A stretch of DNA of 64,000 nucleotides from Arachis hypogaea (GCF_003086295.3 NC_092040.1:63281559-63345558); one strand, 5' to 3'; positions 33,885-46,735 are shown, counted from the first letter of the stretch. Notes: a model not told the origin generated them from the letters alone. Numbers and translations: made by a program.

Positions 33885-34135
33885 AAAAAGGGAAAAGAAG
33901 GAAAAGAAAACATATGCAAAGAAATTAAAAAGAAAGAGGAAGGAAGAAGAAAACATAAATAAAGAAGAAGAATAGAAAAGTGAAGAGGGAAGAAGAGAAG
34001 AAAAACCTTGATAATGGTGGGAAGAGAGAGAGAAAGTAGAAAGTGAGAAGGAGGGAAGAAGGAAGAAGGGAGAAGGAAGAAATAAGGAGGGAAAAGAAAA
34101 ATTAGGATTTAGAGAAGAGAAAGATAAGATATTTT
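33885..34135 (-). other. 250-bp polypyrimidine tract (sense strand) upstream of ORF2 in element B
   Basis: On the plus strand nearly all bases are A or G, so the element's RNA is almost pure C/U here. It lies 0.5-0.75 kb before ORF2. Element C has a comparable pyrimidine-rich, G-poor tract before its ORF2. Confidence 0.75.
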
Positions 34136-34187
34136 GGCAATTTAGGTTGAGCTGTGCGGTGCAAGCGACGCCGCCGCGTGGGGCACG

Positions 34188-35729
34188 TGATGATTAGATT
34201 TTTGACGGTTTAGAATTTCACAAATGAATTCTCGTTGAAAGTATAGTTTCTAAACCAACAATAATCCTTTCATACAAAAGATTGTTTGTCACAAGTAACA
34301 AACCGCTAATTTTATAAACCGAAGTATTCAAACCTCGGGTCGTTCTCCCTAGGAATTACAATAAAGTGTCTTGTCATTGGTTTGAGTTGTTTTGGGATTT
34401 TGATAAGAAATATGAAAGATAAATGGCAAGAAAGTAAACTAAGGCCTAAAAAGGTCTTGGCAAGGGTTGGTGGTCAAGGATCTCTATCCTAATCACTAAC
34501 CACAATATGAGAATTGGCAATGATTAATCTCATTAAATCATCCTCTAACTAGTAGTAAAGGAAAGTCAAATGAGCTATATCAATCCTAGTCCATAAGTCC
34601 TAACTCTCCACTAATTCAATTAGTGAGAACTAGAGTCAATGGATCCCAATCATCAATTACTTGGACATTAGTAACTCAAGAGTTCCTAAGTTACCTTTCC
34701 AAGCCAAGAACATAAAACTCTACTCTAAAATCCAACCAAGCATTTCATCAAACACTTGGAAGGCATAAAAGGAAAGTATAGTAAATTGATAACAAGAATA
34801 GAATCTAACAACAATTATTGAAATGAATTAACAATAACAATCAAAAGAAACACATTTATTATGAATTACCTTGATTGAATTGAAAGAGAGTAGAAGAAAC
34901 AAAAGTAGATCTACAGCAAAACACAAGAACAACATAAAGGAAATTACAACAAAAGAATGGAAGAAGAATGAATCTAACAACAAGGAATTGAGATGTAGAA
35001 GTAGAAGAAAGCAAAGATTAAAACCTAGATCTAAGAACTAATCCTAATCCTAATCCTAATCCTAATTCTAGAGAGAAGTGAGAGCTTCTCTCTCTAGAAA
35101 CTAATTCTAACTACTAAACTATGACTAATAGTAACTAACTTGTGTTTCCCTCTTCATTCCTTGAGTTAAATAACATCAGAAATGAGTTGGATTGGGCCCA
35201 CAAGGCTTTAGAATTCGCTGGCCACGTTTTGCTTTAAGTGAACCAGGTGGCAGCAACGGCGCGTGCGCGTACTATGCACGTGCGCGCCACCATACGTGTA
35301 GCAACTATAGCAAATCTTATATCGTTTCGAAGCCCCAGATGTTAGCTTTCCAACCAAACTGGAACCGCATCATTTGGACCTCTATAGCTCAAGTTATGGT
35401 CGTTTAAGTGCAAAGAGGTCGGCTTGACAGCTTTCCGGATCTTTCATTTCTTCATGAGTTCTCCAACTTTTCATGCTTCTTTCTTCATTCCCTTGATCCA
35501 ATCTTTGCCTCCTAAACCTTAAATCACTTAACAAACATATCAAGGCATCTAATGGAATCAAGGAGAATTAGATTTAGCTATTTTAAGACCTAAAACGCAT
35601 GTTTTCACTCTTAAGCATAATTAAGGGAGAAGTTATAAAACCATGCTATTTCATTGAATAAATGTGGGTAAAAGGTCATAAAATACTCTAAATTCAATAC
35701 AAGATAAACTGTCAAATTGGGGTTTATCA
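34188..35729 (-). mobile_element. solo LTR E inside element B (TSD GCACG)
   Basis: 1542 bp with TG...CA ends (minus TGATAAACCCC ... CTAATCATCA). It is flanked by GCACG at 34183-34187 and 35730-35734. It has the same LTR family as element G. CpG palindromic words (GGCGCGTGCGCGTAC, GCACGTGCGCGCC) lie at 35256-35291, about 440-475 bp inside the U3 edge. Confidence 0.93.
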
Positions 35730-35734
35730 GCACG

Positions 35735-36200
35735 CGTTCGCGTGATTGCGTTTTAATTCAGTTGACGCGGTCGCGTCGATCACGCGGTCGCGTGACCATG
35801 TTATGCTTCTGGCGCGAGTTCTGTTCGAATTTATATATTTGCCAAATTTGGGGCGACGCGATCGCGTGGGGCATGCGATCGCGTGAATGGGCTTCAGAAA
35901 TGAATGACGCTGACGAGTTGGCGACGCGGTCGCGTGATAGGGATTGTGCGTCCAGCACCAATCCAGCACCACTCTCGCACAATAATTCGTTGTGCACCCT
36001 TTTTACATCGAAAATTAGGGCACGCGGTTGCGTGGGAGGCCATTATTCCCATGTGACGCAGACGCGTCAGTGACACGGTCACGTGGGACGATTTGTGTCA
36101 CTGGCACACCTCCAGCCACGCTCCAGCGTGACTCTCTGTTCGTTTTTATTTTCTCCCCTCTCCTTTCGACGCGGACGCATCGCTGATGCGGTCGCGTCAC
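35735..36200 (-). repeat. CpG-rich array of ACGCGGTCGCGTGA-type words upstream of ORF2 in element B
   Basis: At least eight imperfect copies of words such as ACGCGGTCGCGTGA, GACGCGATCGCGTG, GCATGCGATCGCGTGA and GATGCGGTCGCGTCA. The same words form the U3 array of B's own LTRs (30195-30390 and 42955-43145). A remnant of the array continues left of solo LTR E at 34160-34187. Confidence 0.85.
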
Positions 36201-36379
36201 GTGGCATTTTTTTTTTGAGAATTAAAAGTATGTAAATTCAGATGCACGAAAGTACTGATAAAGAGAAGAGTTATTGAATAGGAAAAACTAAAAATAAAGA
36301 AAAGAACGATCATACCATGGTAGGTTGTCTCCTACCTAGCACTTTGCTTTAACGTTCATAAGTTGGATGCTCCACTAGC

Positions 36380-39300
36380 TCAATCTTCTGCTAAGTGGGG
36401 ATCTTCCAAGAGGAAGATCTCAAGCTCCTTGTTTTTCTGCATCTTCTCGCCATGGTACAGCTTCAGACGTTGTCTATTAACTTTGATAAGTTCAGAGTTT
36501 GAAGGATGGCTTAGGTGATAAACTCCGTATGGTTCGGCCTTCTCTACTCTGTATGGACCTTCCCATCTTGATCTCAACTTGCCTGGCATGAGCCTCAGTC
36601 GAGATTTGTAAAGGAGGACTAAATCCCCAGGTTGGAACTCTTTTCTCTTGATGTGCTGATCATGTACAGCCTTCATCTTCTCCTTGTATATTCTTAAGTT
36701 CTCATAAGCTTCTAGGCGAAGGCTCTCCAGTTCTTGCAGTTGCAACTTCCTTTCAGCTCCGGCTTTCTCAATTCCTATGTTGCGCTCCTTGGCTGCCCAA
36801 AAGGCTATGTGCTCTACTTCAACTGGAAGATGACAAGCTTTTTCATAAACTAAGCGGAAAGGACTCATCCCAATGGGTGTTTTATATGCTGTCCTATATG
36901 CCCATAGTGCATCTTGTAGCCTGGTGCTCCAGTCTTTTCTATGAGGTTTGACTATCTTCTGCAGGATACGCTTTATCTTTTTGTTTGACACCTCGGCTTG
37001 CCCATTGGTCTGAGGATGGTATGCTGTTGCAACCTTATGAATTATCCCATGCTTTTTCATTAATCCCGTTAGTCTCCTGTTACAAAAATGGGTGCCTTGA
37101 TCGCTCACGATTGCTCGTGGTGATCCAAAGCGGCAAATAATATTGCTTCCACCCATTTGGAAACGTAATCTATAGCTAACAATATATAAAAATAACCATT
37201 AGAATTTCGAAATGGACCCATGAAGTCAATGCCCCAAACATCAAAAATTTCACAAAAAAGCATAATTTGTTGAGGCATCTCATCCCTCCTGGATATATTA
37301 CCAAATTTTTGGCATGGGAGATAAGATTTACAAAACTCAGCAGCGTCTCTAAAAAGAATAGGCCACCAGAATCCACAATCTAAGATCTTTCTAGCTGTTC
37401 TTTGAGGGCCAAAATGTCCCCCACTCTCAGATGAGTGACATGCCTCTAAAATGGGATGGAATTCTGATTGAGGCATACAATGTCTAATTACCTGATCAGC
37501 GCCACATCTCCATAAATATGGGTCATCCCATATATAATATTTAGACTCGCTTTTCAGCTTGTCCCTTTGATGCTTAGAAAATTGTGGAGGAAATGTGCGG
37601 CTAACTAGATAATTAGCTACAGGTGCGTACCAAGTGACTACCTCAGATACTGCTTGCAGGTTATCAAATGGAAAATTATCATCTATAGGAGTAGAATCAT
37701 CCTTAATGTGCTCAAGGTGACTCAAGTGGTCTGCCACTAGATTCTGGTTACCACTCCTATCCTTTATTTCTAAATCAAATTCTTGTAATAGCAGTATCCA
37801 ACATATGAGCCTTGGTTTGGACTCCTTTTTAGCCAATAGATACTTTAAAGCTGCATGGTCCGAATACACTACTACTCTAGTACCACGTAAATAAGCTCGG
37901 AATTTATCCAGAGTAAAAACAATAGCAAGAAGCTTTTTCTCAGTAGTAGTATAATTGGACTAGGCAGTGTTTAAAGTCTTAGACGCATAAGCAATAACAA
38001 AAGGATCCTTACCTTCACGCTGAGCCAGCGCTGCTCCTACTGTATGGTTGGAAGCATCGCACATGATTTCAAATGGCTGGCTCCAGTCTGGTCCTCTCAC
38101 AATTGGAGCTTGAGTTAGGGTGGTTTTCAGCTTGTCAAATGCTTGTTTGCAATCCTCACTGAACTCGAACTCAATATCTTTCTGTAGTAATCTGGTTAGG
38201 GGAAGTGCTACCTTACTAAAGTCCTTAATGAATCTTCGGTAAAAACCTGCATGTCCAAGGAATGAACGGACTTCCCTCACAGAAGAGAGGTAAGGCAAAA
38301 TAGAAATAACATCCACCTTTCTGGATCTACAGAAATGCCAGTATTAGATACAACATGTCCCAGTATGATTCCTTGTTTAACCATAAAATGACATTTTTCA
38401 AAATTCATTACAAGGTTTGTACTGACACATCTATCTAATACTCTAGATAAACTATCCAAGCAAAGGTTAAAAGAATCACCATAAACGCTAAAATCGTCCA
38501 TAAAAACCTCCATACAGTCCTCAATAAGATCAGAGAAAAGACTCATCATGCACCTCTGAAAGGTAGCTAGTGCATTGCACAGACCAAAGGGCATTCTTTT
38601 GTAAGCATAAGTCCCAAAGGGACATGTAAAGGTAGTCTTTTCCTGATCCTCATGATCTATATGAATCTGAAAATAGTCTGTGTAACCATCTAAAAAGCAA
38701 TAATGTGATTTACCTGACAGGCAATCCAGCATTTGATCAATGAATGGAAGAGGGTAGTGATCCTTACGAGTAGCTTGGTTGAGACGCCTGTAATCAATGT
38801 AGACCCTCCAGGCGTTCTGTACTCTGGTTGCTATGAGCTCTCCATGCTCTTTCTTCACTGTAGTGACTCCAAACTTCTTAGGTACCACTTGTACTGGGCT
38901 CACCCATTCACTGTCTGAGATGGGGTAGATAATACCTGCCTCTAATAGTCTGGTCACTTCCTTCTTGACAACCTCTAAAATAGTGGGGTTCAGTCTTCTT
39001 TGGGGTTGACGAACAGGTCTTGATCCTTCTTCTAAAAATATCCTATGCTCACAAACTTGAGGGTTGATGCCTACTATGTCTGCTAAACTCCACCCAGTTG
39101 CTTTCTTGTGCTTCCTCAGCACACTAAGTAACTGCTCTTCCTGCTGAGAAGTAAGGTCCTGTGCAATGATAACTGGAAACTTCTGCTTGTCCTCAAGGTA
39201 GGCATATTTGAGGTGTGGAGGGAGAGGTTTCAATTCTAACTTATGGTCATGGTTTGGCTCTGGATTATCTGGAACTGGTGGCAGTGGTAGAGTGCCTGCA

Positions 39301-39434
39301 TTGTCCTCGGAATTCCCCACACTTGGACCTTGTCCTATGTACTTATCTTCAAACTCTTCCTGGTGAACTTCAGCTACAGTTTCATCTATGATGTCACACT
39401 GAAAGATTGAACGATCTTCTGGAGGGTGCTTCAT
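36380..39434 (-). pseudogene. pol (reverse transcriptase, RNase H, integrase) of element B, broken
   Basis: 38277-39434 holds the reverse transcriptase with YIDYRRLNQATRKDHYPLP, the first catalytic Asp region (FLDGYTDYFQIHID), PFGLCNALATFQRCM and the active-site block VFMDDFSVYG. FMDD instead of YxDD is usual in Athila-like elements. A frameshift near 38310 leads to 37960-38316 (SFLGHAGFYRRFI; DWSQPFEIMCDASN). A TAG replaces a probable CAG (Gln) after SKTLNTA. Then 37105-37869 has the end of RNase H ([13 protein letters not shown]) and the integrase zinc region ([19 protein letters not shown] ... CQKF). The core spans another frameshift ([32 protein letters not shown]) and ends at 36380. Confidence 0.88.
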
Positions 39435-39437
39435 AAC

Positions 39438-41828
39438 TCAATTCAGATTGAAGCTTACTACTCGGCCGTCTATTTCAAAAGAGTATGTGCCTGCAAAAGC
39501 ATCTAATTTGAACTTTGAGGTCTTCAAGAAAGGTCGTCCGAGTAGGATAGACGATGGCTTCTCTGAGTCATTTTGGGGCATCTCCAGGATGTAAAAGTCA
39601 ATGGGGAAATTGAGACCTTTAATGCCCAGTAATACATCTTCAGCAACTCCAGCCACTGTAATAATACTTTTATCTGCTAACACAAAACGAGCTGCCGACC
39701 TTTTTAAGGGAGGGAGCCTCAAAATATCATATACAGATAAAGGCATTATACTAACACATGCTCCTAAATCACACATGCAGTCAGAAAATATCACACCTCC
39801 AATTGTACAGTTAACCATGCATGGACCTGGATCACTACATTTTTCAGGTATATTTCCCATTAAAGCAGATATAGAACTTCCTAAAAGGATAGTTTCTAAT
39901 TCATTAATTTTGTCTTTATGTATGCATAAATCTTTTAGAAACATTGCATATTTAGGTACCTGTTGAATGACATCAAAAAGAGAAACAGTTACCTCAACCT
40001 TTTTGAATATTTCTACCATTTTGGGATCAGGTTCCAACTGCTTCCTGGGCTTCCTTGCAAGTTGTGGAAATGGAATAGGAACGACGTCCTCTATAGTGTC
40101 TGCGCCCTTTGGTGCTTCTTCCTGTGATTTGGTGTCCTCTTCTTCAGCCATGTCTTGCATGCTCTTTTCTTTTTCAACATCTGCTATTTCCACTACCTCT
40201 TCAGCTGAGGTGTGTTCAGATGGAGTTGGCTCTTCCTGATTTCTCTCTTGCAATGTGGTTCCGAACCTTAGGGTGATGGCATTAATACCACCCTTTGGGT
40301 TGGGTAATGGTTGAGAGGGGAGTCCACCAGAGCTTGAGGACTGGTTGTTGGAGTTGTTCATTGATCCAATCTGTGAGACAAGGGCTTGCAAAGTAGAATT
40401 CAAACCATTCAGAGTAGAAGTAAGGTTGTTTTCCATGGCCTGTTGTCTCTGATCAATGGCTTGTAGTAATTCATATGGGGAGGGGTAAGTGATCTGAGAG
40501 GTCTGCTGAGATGCTTGAGGCTGTCTTAAATGAGGTGCTCTGTAGGACTAATTTTGATTCTGCTGCCTGAAGTTTTTATTGTTATTCCACCTCTGATTTC
40601 CATTATTATCTTTGCCTCCTCTGTTATAATTGTCCCTCTAACCCTGGTTAGAATTGTCTCTCCAACCTTGGTTAGAGTTATCCTGCCATCCTTGGTTATA
40701 GTTACCACCTTGATTGTACCCTTGATTGGGGCGGTCATGAAAGTTATGAGTGGCTGCTACAGTGTTGTCTTCTGGTTAGAGTTACAGACATTCATCGGTA
40801 TAGTGACTATAATCTGCACAGATTCTGTATACTCTTTGTGGAACCTACTGCTGGCTGTGCTGTGGTGGAGAAGGCTGAACTTGCTGAGGCTGTTGTTGAT
40901 TCAGTTGCATCTACTTCAGCAAGTTAGTCATTTCACATAAGCTCTGAGCTATAGCAGTCTCTTTACTAGTGGATACTTCTGTAACAGCTCTTGACCGACT
41001 TTGTCTCTGCCTATGATTCCTAGTAGAGTCAGCTAAGTCACTGATCAATTGCCATGCTTCTTCCGTAGTCTTGTACTTTTTCATAGAACCATTGCTAGCA
41101 CCTTCCAGTATGGTCCTATCTTGAGATTTCAAATCCCGTGTAAAGTAGCCGAGCAACACTATCTAGTTAATCATATGATGGGAGCATGCATCTCGAAGAT
41201 TATTGAAGCATTTCAAGTATTCATAGAGGGTCTTAGATTCATCCTGAACGATCATAGACATGTCCTTCCTCAGCTTATCGGCAACTTCAGCTGGAAAGAA
41301 TTTATCCAGAAACTCTCTCCTAAGTGTATCCCAGTTGGAAACAGTTGTTATGGGTTGAGTGTAGTACCACTATCATGCCTTTCCCTCCAAAGAAAACGGG
41401 AAGGCTTTCAACAGAATGGAGATTTCATCAATGCCATCACGCTTAACAGTAGAACAAGCAGTCTGGAAATCCCTAAGATGCTTGATAGGCTTTTAAGCAG
41501 GTAAGCCATGAAACTTGGGCATCAAGTTGAGTAGTGAAGACTTTATTTCAAAATCTACAGCTACTGCTGAGTGGTGTGCCTGGAATGGTTGGAGCGTAAA
41601 ATCAGGGGCTCCTTCCTCCTGGATAGTGACTCTTCTGGGTGCTGCCATGTCACCTGCACGTAAATGAACTGGTTTAGTAGAGAGGGAGCTTGTTTCTTCC
41701 TTAGATGACGGTTCAGGTTCATCCTCAAAGAGGAGTCGCCGACGCCGAGCTTGCCTTATACGTGAAAGAGTTCTTTCAATTTCAGGGTCAAATACTAGCA
41801 AGCTTGGATCAGGAAGTGAACGCGTCAT
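39438..41828 (-). pseudogene. gag-protease of element B, broken
   Basis: The start at 41828 (MTRSLPDPSLLVFDPEIERT) parallels the gag start of element C. The capsid region is interrupted by TAA after FHGLPA (probably GAA originally) and by several later stops. Near 40750-40800 there is a degraded zinc knuckle (CADYSHYTDEC), then a Gly/Asn-rich stretch of repeated GWRDNSNQ. The long open piece 39438-40436 has an acidic region and then the Athila-type protease (MCDLGACVSIMPLSVYDIL; ILLGRPFLKTSKFKLD). A single in-frame TGA separates it from the reverse transcriptase ORF. Confidence 0.85.
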
Positions 41829-41923
41829 TTAACGAAAGAAACGTACAGCTCATAGTGACAGAATGAAAAGAAAAAATTGCAATTAAAATAAATACCAATC
41901 AATAAATTAGCACTCTGTTGCAA

Positions 41924-41943
41924 CTCCTTGGCAACGGCGCCAA
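41924..41943 (-). other. primer-binding site of element B
   Basis: On the minus strand TGGCGCCGTTGCCAAGGAG lies a few bases inside the LTR edge at 41948. It matches the tRNA-Asp-type site over its first 13 bases and then diverges. Confidence 0.8.
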
Positions 41944-41947
41944 AAAT

Positions 41948-43444
41948 TGATGCGGGCAAAAATTGGCGAATTAAAAATCATTAAAATATATACGTTTCAA
42001 GTATAGTTCTTAACTCGCCAGAAATCCACTTATCAATTTAGAAAGGTGTCACAGAAATTTAAAATTAAAATACTGGGAGTATGAATCCGAGGTCGTCTCC
42101 CAACGAGTTGCAGAAAAGTGTGCTATTTTATTAATCAGATGTTTTCAAAAAGGTTTGAGTTGAGTAAATATGAAATTAAATTGAAGAATTTGAATAATGT
42201 AAATAAAAGCCTTGACTGGGAGTTGATTAGTTGGAATCCCTATTATTGTTGGATTACTCTCTAGATTAATTGATAATTAAAGGTTATCCTGTTTAGTTAT
42301 CTCTTACTAGGTAAGGGAAAGTCAAACAAGTTGGAATGCTACGTCTGTTCACAAGTTGCAACCCACTTAATTAAAAGGGATTGGTGTTAGTGACTAGAGG
42401 GCAATCCAACAATAAACCCAATTACAATCTTTCTTTTAAGCTTTCCAACTCAAGGGTTCCTTTCAATCAACTCCCCATCAAGTTAGGGAACTACTCCCTC
42501 ATTGTGAATGTAAAATTCATAACATATGAAAAGGAATTAAAGAAAGACATTGTAAATAAAAATCAAAATAATCAATTAAAAATAAAAGTAATCCTTGTAT
42601 TAAATAATCCTAAAAATATTCCAATGGTAAAATTAAACAAAGCAAAGGACATGGAAGAGTAAAGCCAAGTAAAGAAAATGAACTAGAATGACAAAGTCTT
42701 GATGAGGTAATAACTCTTCTCAGTATCTCAATGCAAAAAGTGGTAGCAAAATAAAATCCTCAGAACAATGAATGTGTAGAGAGAAAAACCTAGAGGAGGA
42801 GTAAAAGCTAGATCTAAAACTATAACTATCTAGAATGAATTGTTATCCCTGGTTTCTGCATGTTCTCTGGCTCTAGTTTGCTGTTCTGGGCCGAAAACTG
42901 GATCAAAATAGGGTCCAAAATTGCCCCGCAGCGAATTCTGCAAATTATGCAGATCGCGCACGTCACGCGATCGCGTCATCCATGCGGACGCGTCATTCGC
43001 GTTTTTTCCTACCACGCGTTCGCGTCGTCTACGCTTCCGCGTCACTTGTGTTTTTCCAATCCGCGCGGTCGCGTGAGCCATGCGGCTGCGTCACTGCGAT
43101 TTCTCCTCTTTCGCGCGAACGCGTGAGCCATGCGGCCGCGTCACTTCTTGCTGGTTATCTCCTCACTTTCTCATGTTCCTTCTATTTTTGCTAGCTTCCT
43201 TTCCAATCTCCAACTTATTCATGCCCTATAAAGCCTGAAACAATTAACACACAGATTACGACATCGAATGGAATAAAGGAGAATTAAAATGCATAATTAA
43301 AAGTCTCTAGGAAGCAGTTTTTAATCATGTAATAATTTCAGGAAGGAAATATAAATGCATGCTAAATTAATGAATAAGTGGGTAAGGATCATGATAAAAC
43401 CATACAATTAAACACAATATAAACCATAAAATAGTGGTTTATCA
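41948..43444 (-). repeat. 5' LTR of element B
   Basis: 1497 bp, the partner of 29202-30684. The CpG-rich palindromic array is at 42955-43145. Confidence 0.92.
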
Positions 43445-43449
43445 GGTTC

Positions 43450-44126
43450 CATACTCCATCACCACAGACAACGGTACTCAATTTACAAATACAGGCTTTA
43501 GAAAATTGGTGGCCAATTTGAACATAAAACACCAATTTACGTCCATAAAACACCCTCAGGCCAATGGACAAGCAGAATCTGCCAACAAAGTCATATTGGC
43601 CGGGCTAAAATGAAGATTACAGGATGCAAAGGGAGCCTGGGCCGAAGAGCTCCCACAAGTCCTATGGGCATATCGAACAACACCACATTCCACCACAAAG
43701 GAATCCCCTTTCATATTAGCTTACGGGATGGAGGCAATGATCCCAGTAGAGGTCGAAGAAGGGTCACCCAGAGTGATCCATTATAGTGAAGAGGCCAATT
43801 CCCAACTTCAAAGGGAAGAAATCGACCTACTTTTAGAAACTCGAGAAAGAGCTCGAATCAGGGAAGAGGTATTAAAATATCGAATGGCTTCAAGATACAA
43901 TTAAAAGGTAGTACCGCGAGGTTTTGCCGAGAACGACCTCATCCTAATCCAAAATGATATCGGAACAACTCGACCTGGAGAAGGAAAGCTGGCAGCAAAC
44001 TGGAAAGGACCCTACCGAGTCATAGAAGTACTTGGAAAGGGCTACTACAGACTGTCCGAACTCGAAGGGCGAGAGCTTCCCAGGTCATGGCACGCATGAA
44101 ACCTAAGAAGATACTACAGTTAGAGG
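43450..44126 (+). pseudogene. integrase of element A, C-terminal half
   Basis: Continues the integrase exactly after element B. Visible blocks are SITTDNGTQFTNTGFRKL (second catalytic Asp), HPQANGQAESANK (catalytic Glu), LPQVLWAYRTTPHSTTKESP, and the C-terminal GEGKLAANWKGPYRVIEVLG and YYRLSELEG. A TGA after VILAGLK probably replaces CGA. Further stops occur at MASRYN-TAA and near the end. Confidence 0.85.
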
Positions 44127-44564
44127 TAATAAAGATCTTAGGATAAGGTACACTCTTTTTCTTGAAAAGGTTTTTAATGAGGTGCTAAGCCAAGATCTAC
44201 AAAATTGCTCGACCTAGAGGGATAAAACTCCCACATGTATATATATGCATTTTTTCTGAATAAAGATTTTTAGATTTTCTACAAATTCTCAAGACGTATT
44301 AATCTGAAACGCTAAAAATTTCATCGCCCGATTATAAAGCTACAAAGTCGGTAGAAAGTGAAGATCAAATTCACTGTCCGACCAGAATAAAGATAAAAAA
44401 GATGAAAACCAAATTCATCAAAAGGTCAACCAAACAAGGATCAAACCTGACTTCGACAAAATCGGCAAAGATGAAAAAGCGACAAAACAGAATAATGCAA
44501 GAAGTTATCGAAAGTGATCCATAGAAAGGACCTGACGAGGTCTTAATAAAATGGGTTGCTAAAA
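44127..44564 (+). other. non-coding region of element A after pol
   Basis: No ORF. A-rich, with scattered 'gtcggaccag'-type motifs that become regular in the tandem array to the right. Confidence 0.5.
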
Positions 44565-45130
44565 ATAACTTAAAAGGCAGGCCGACATAGAGAAGTCGGA
44601 CCAGTTGATCACAATAACCAAAGTTATAAAAAGTCAATCCCTGGAAAGAGGCCTGGCCAGCCCTAAAAAAGAGGATTAATAAAAATAACTTAGAAGGGAC
44701 CGACGCAAAGAAGTCGGCCCCAAAATAAAAAAGTTATAAAAAGTAAGCCCTGAAAGAGACATGACAAAGGTCCAAGAAAGAGGATTACTAAAAATAACTT
44801 AGATGGGACCGACGCAAAGAAGTCGGCCCCAAAATAAAAAAAGTTATAAAAAGTAATCCCTGAAAAAGACCTGACAAGGTCCAAGAAAGAGGATTACTAA
44901 AAATAACTTAGAAGGGACCGACGCAAAGAAGTCGGCCCGAAAATCAAAAAGTTATAAAAAGTAATCCTTGAAAGAAACCTAACAAAGGTCCAAGAAAGAG
45001 GATTACTAGAAATAACTTATAAGGGACCAACAGGATGAAGTCGGCCTCCCACAAACAAGTTATAAAAAGTAATTCCTAACAGAGACCTAACAAAGGTCCA
45101 CACAAAATGGATTACTAGAAATAACTTCAG
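44565..45130 (+). repeat. tandem array with a 109-bp unit in element A
   Basis: The phrase ATAACTTAGA(A/T)GGGACC recurs at 44685, 44794, 44903, 45012 and 45121, a constant step of 109 bp. A more divergent first unit is at 44565. Each unit includes GACCGACGCAAAGAAGTCGG and 'aagttataaaaagtaa'. Tandem arrays between pol and the 3' end are common in Tat-lineage elements. Confidence 0.88.
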
Positions 45131-46735
45131 ACTGAAGTGAGGAAGTCGACATACAAGTTGGACCCAAACATCCACAACCTCAATCAAGCCACAAGTATGA
45201 AAATACAGAGGCAATCCAAAGAGGTCGGACAATAAGACTCCAACACTCCCAAAAAACCTAAAAAGGTACCAGACAGATGCAGACAAACATGTCATAAAAA
45301 GCACAAGTTATAATAATAACAAACTCAAGAGGCCACCAAAATCAGTCCCAAGAGCTTGAAAACTACTTTGTTTTTCAAAATAAAGTTGCTAAAAAAGCAA
45401 ATAAGAAAGTAGCAGAAAGTCAGAACCACCATTTACAAAATATAAAAAGTTCAAAAGCCCACAAGTCGGGCTATCTACACAAACATTCAGAATAATCATT
45501 AAGGATCCAAAGACTTCTCAGCAGCATCAACATGGGGTGAAGGAGGACAAGTATGAAGAGGTACCACATCCACTGTCCCATCATCCCGATTCAAGATTTG
45601 ACAATCAGGTTCTGACTCAGGATGACCAACCTCAGCTGAAGAAGTTAAAGAGGTCGGCACAACAGAGGTTTTGGTGGCAGGCACTGAAGGAGGGTTGACA
45701 TCATCATCATCAGCGTCATCAGGAACGATTTTACCATCTTTTACGATGTTGTCCAAGCTAAAGAGATTAAGGTCGAGCTCGGGTGCAAGAACCCGAACCT
45801 GCTCCTTCAGGTTCTCATAAGCAGCGTTTATGCTGCCTACAAGGTGACCCTGGAGCTCGGCGTAATCAACTCGAGCAGACTCTAAATCATCCCTGAGACG
45901 CATCATCTCCCTATAGGTCGTGACATAGCTCTCCTTGTGCTTCAATGCCGTGTCTTCAGCCAACCTCACAGAAGCCGCCAAGGCAATAGAACTAGCCTTT
46001 TTGCCCTCCAACTCCTTCTCCAGCTTGGTCACTTTCACTTCGAGCTCCTCCTTTAAACCCTTCATTCAGTCGAACTCCAACTTAGCCTCCTCCATAAAGG
46101 CTTTTGTAGCATGAATGGGAAGACCTTGGGCAGTCCGATATAAAGCCGCACCCATGTGTGCCATCTTGACGCTGCTCCGAGTAATAAAGTCCAAATGGCG
46201 AAGAAGAGAAACATCGTCAGTAGGCATGGTACCATAAGGACCAATTTGCTGGTCTACAAACTCGACCGCGTCAAAGTCAGGGGCATCAAGGTTAAAGGGC
46301 TCAGCTATTTTTGGCTTTTTCGGAGGAGGAGCACCGGTAGAAAATGAGGTAGCAGCAGAAGCCTGTGAAGGATCAACTAAACGAACCCGAGGAGTAGGGA
46401 TCATCCTCCTCAGTCTAGGAGAGCTCGAAACAGATGGCTTCGACAAAACCTGAGAGGACCCCTCCTCAGCCACCATGGCCGAGATGTTTTGAGCCGCCGT
46501 AGCCTTCCTCGCCTTCTTGAAGGCTTTCATGGAGTCATTATTCTTGGCCATCCTTGAAAAATAAAAGAAACCATAGAAGCAGATTACAAACCAGAAAACA
46601 AAGAAAGCAAATTAAAGTGGAGCAAAATATAATACCCAGCACAATTCGGATTAAGGACGGATCCCCCAAAAGTTTCTTAGTATCAACATGGGGAAGCTCC
46701 CCCAAATATCCTCCAAGACAGTCACAAAAGCCTGG

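Larger units (their letters stand above)
29202..43444 (-). mobile_element. Athila-like element B, complete, 14.2 kb including solo LTR E (TSD GGTTC)
   Basis: Exact 5-bp duplication GGTTC at 29197-29201 and 43445-43449. LTRs are at 29202-30684 (3') and 41948-43444 (5'). Minus-strand order is primer site, gag, protease, reverse transcriptase, RNase H, integrase, CpG-rich array, ORF2, hairpin with purine tract (twice), 3' LTR. Removing solo LTR E (34188-35729 plus one TSD) leaves 12.7 kb. The insertion lies in the integrase of element A. The two LTRs look about 95% or more identical by eye. They differ by a 14-bp block (GGGCAATCCAACAA) and scattered substitutions. Confidence 0.93.

Noticed and set aside
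35038..35067. Five CCTAAT units resembling a telomere repeat
   Set aside because: The plant telomere unit is CCCTAAA. This is a short hexamer microsatellite inside solo LTR E.
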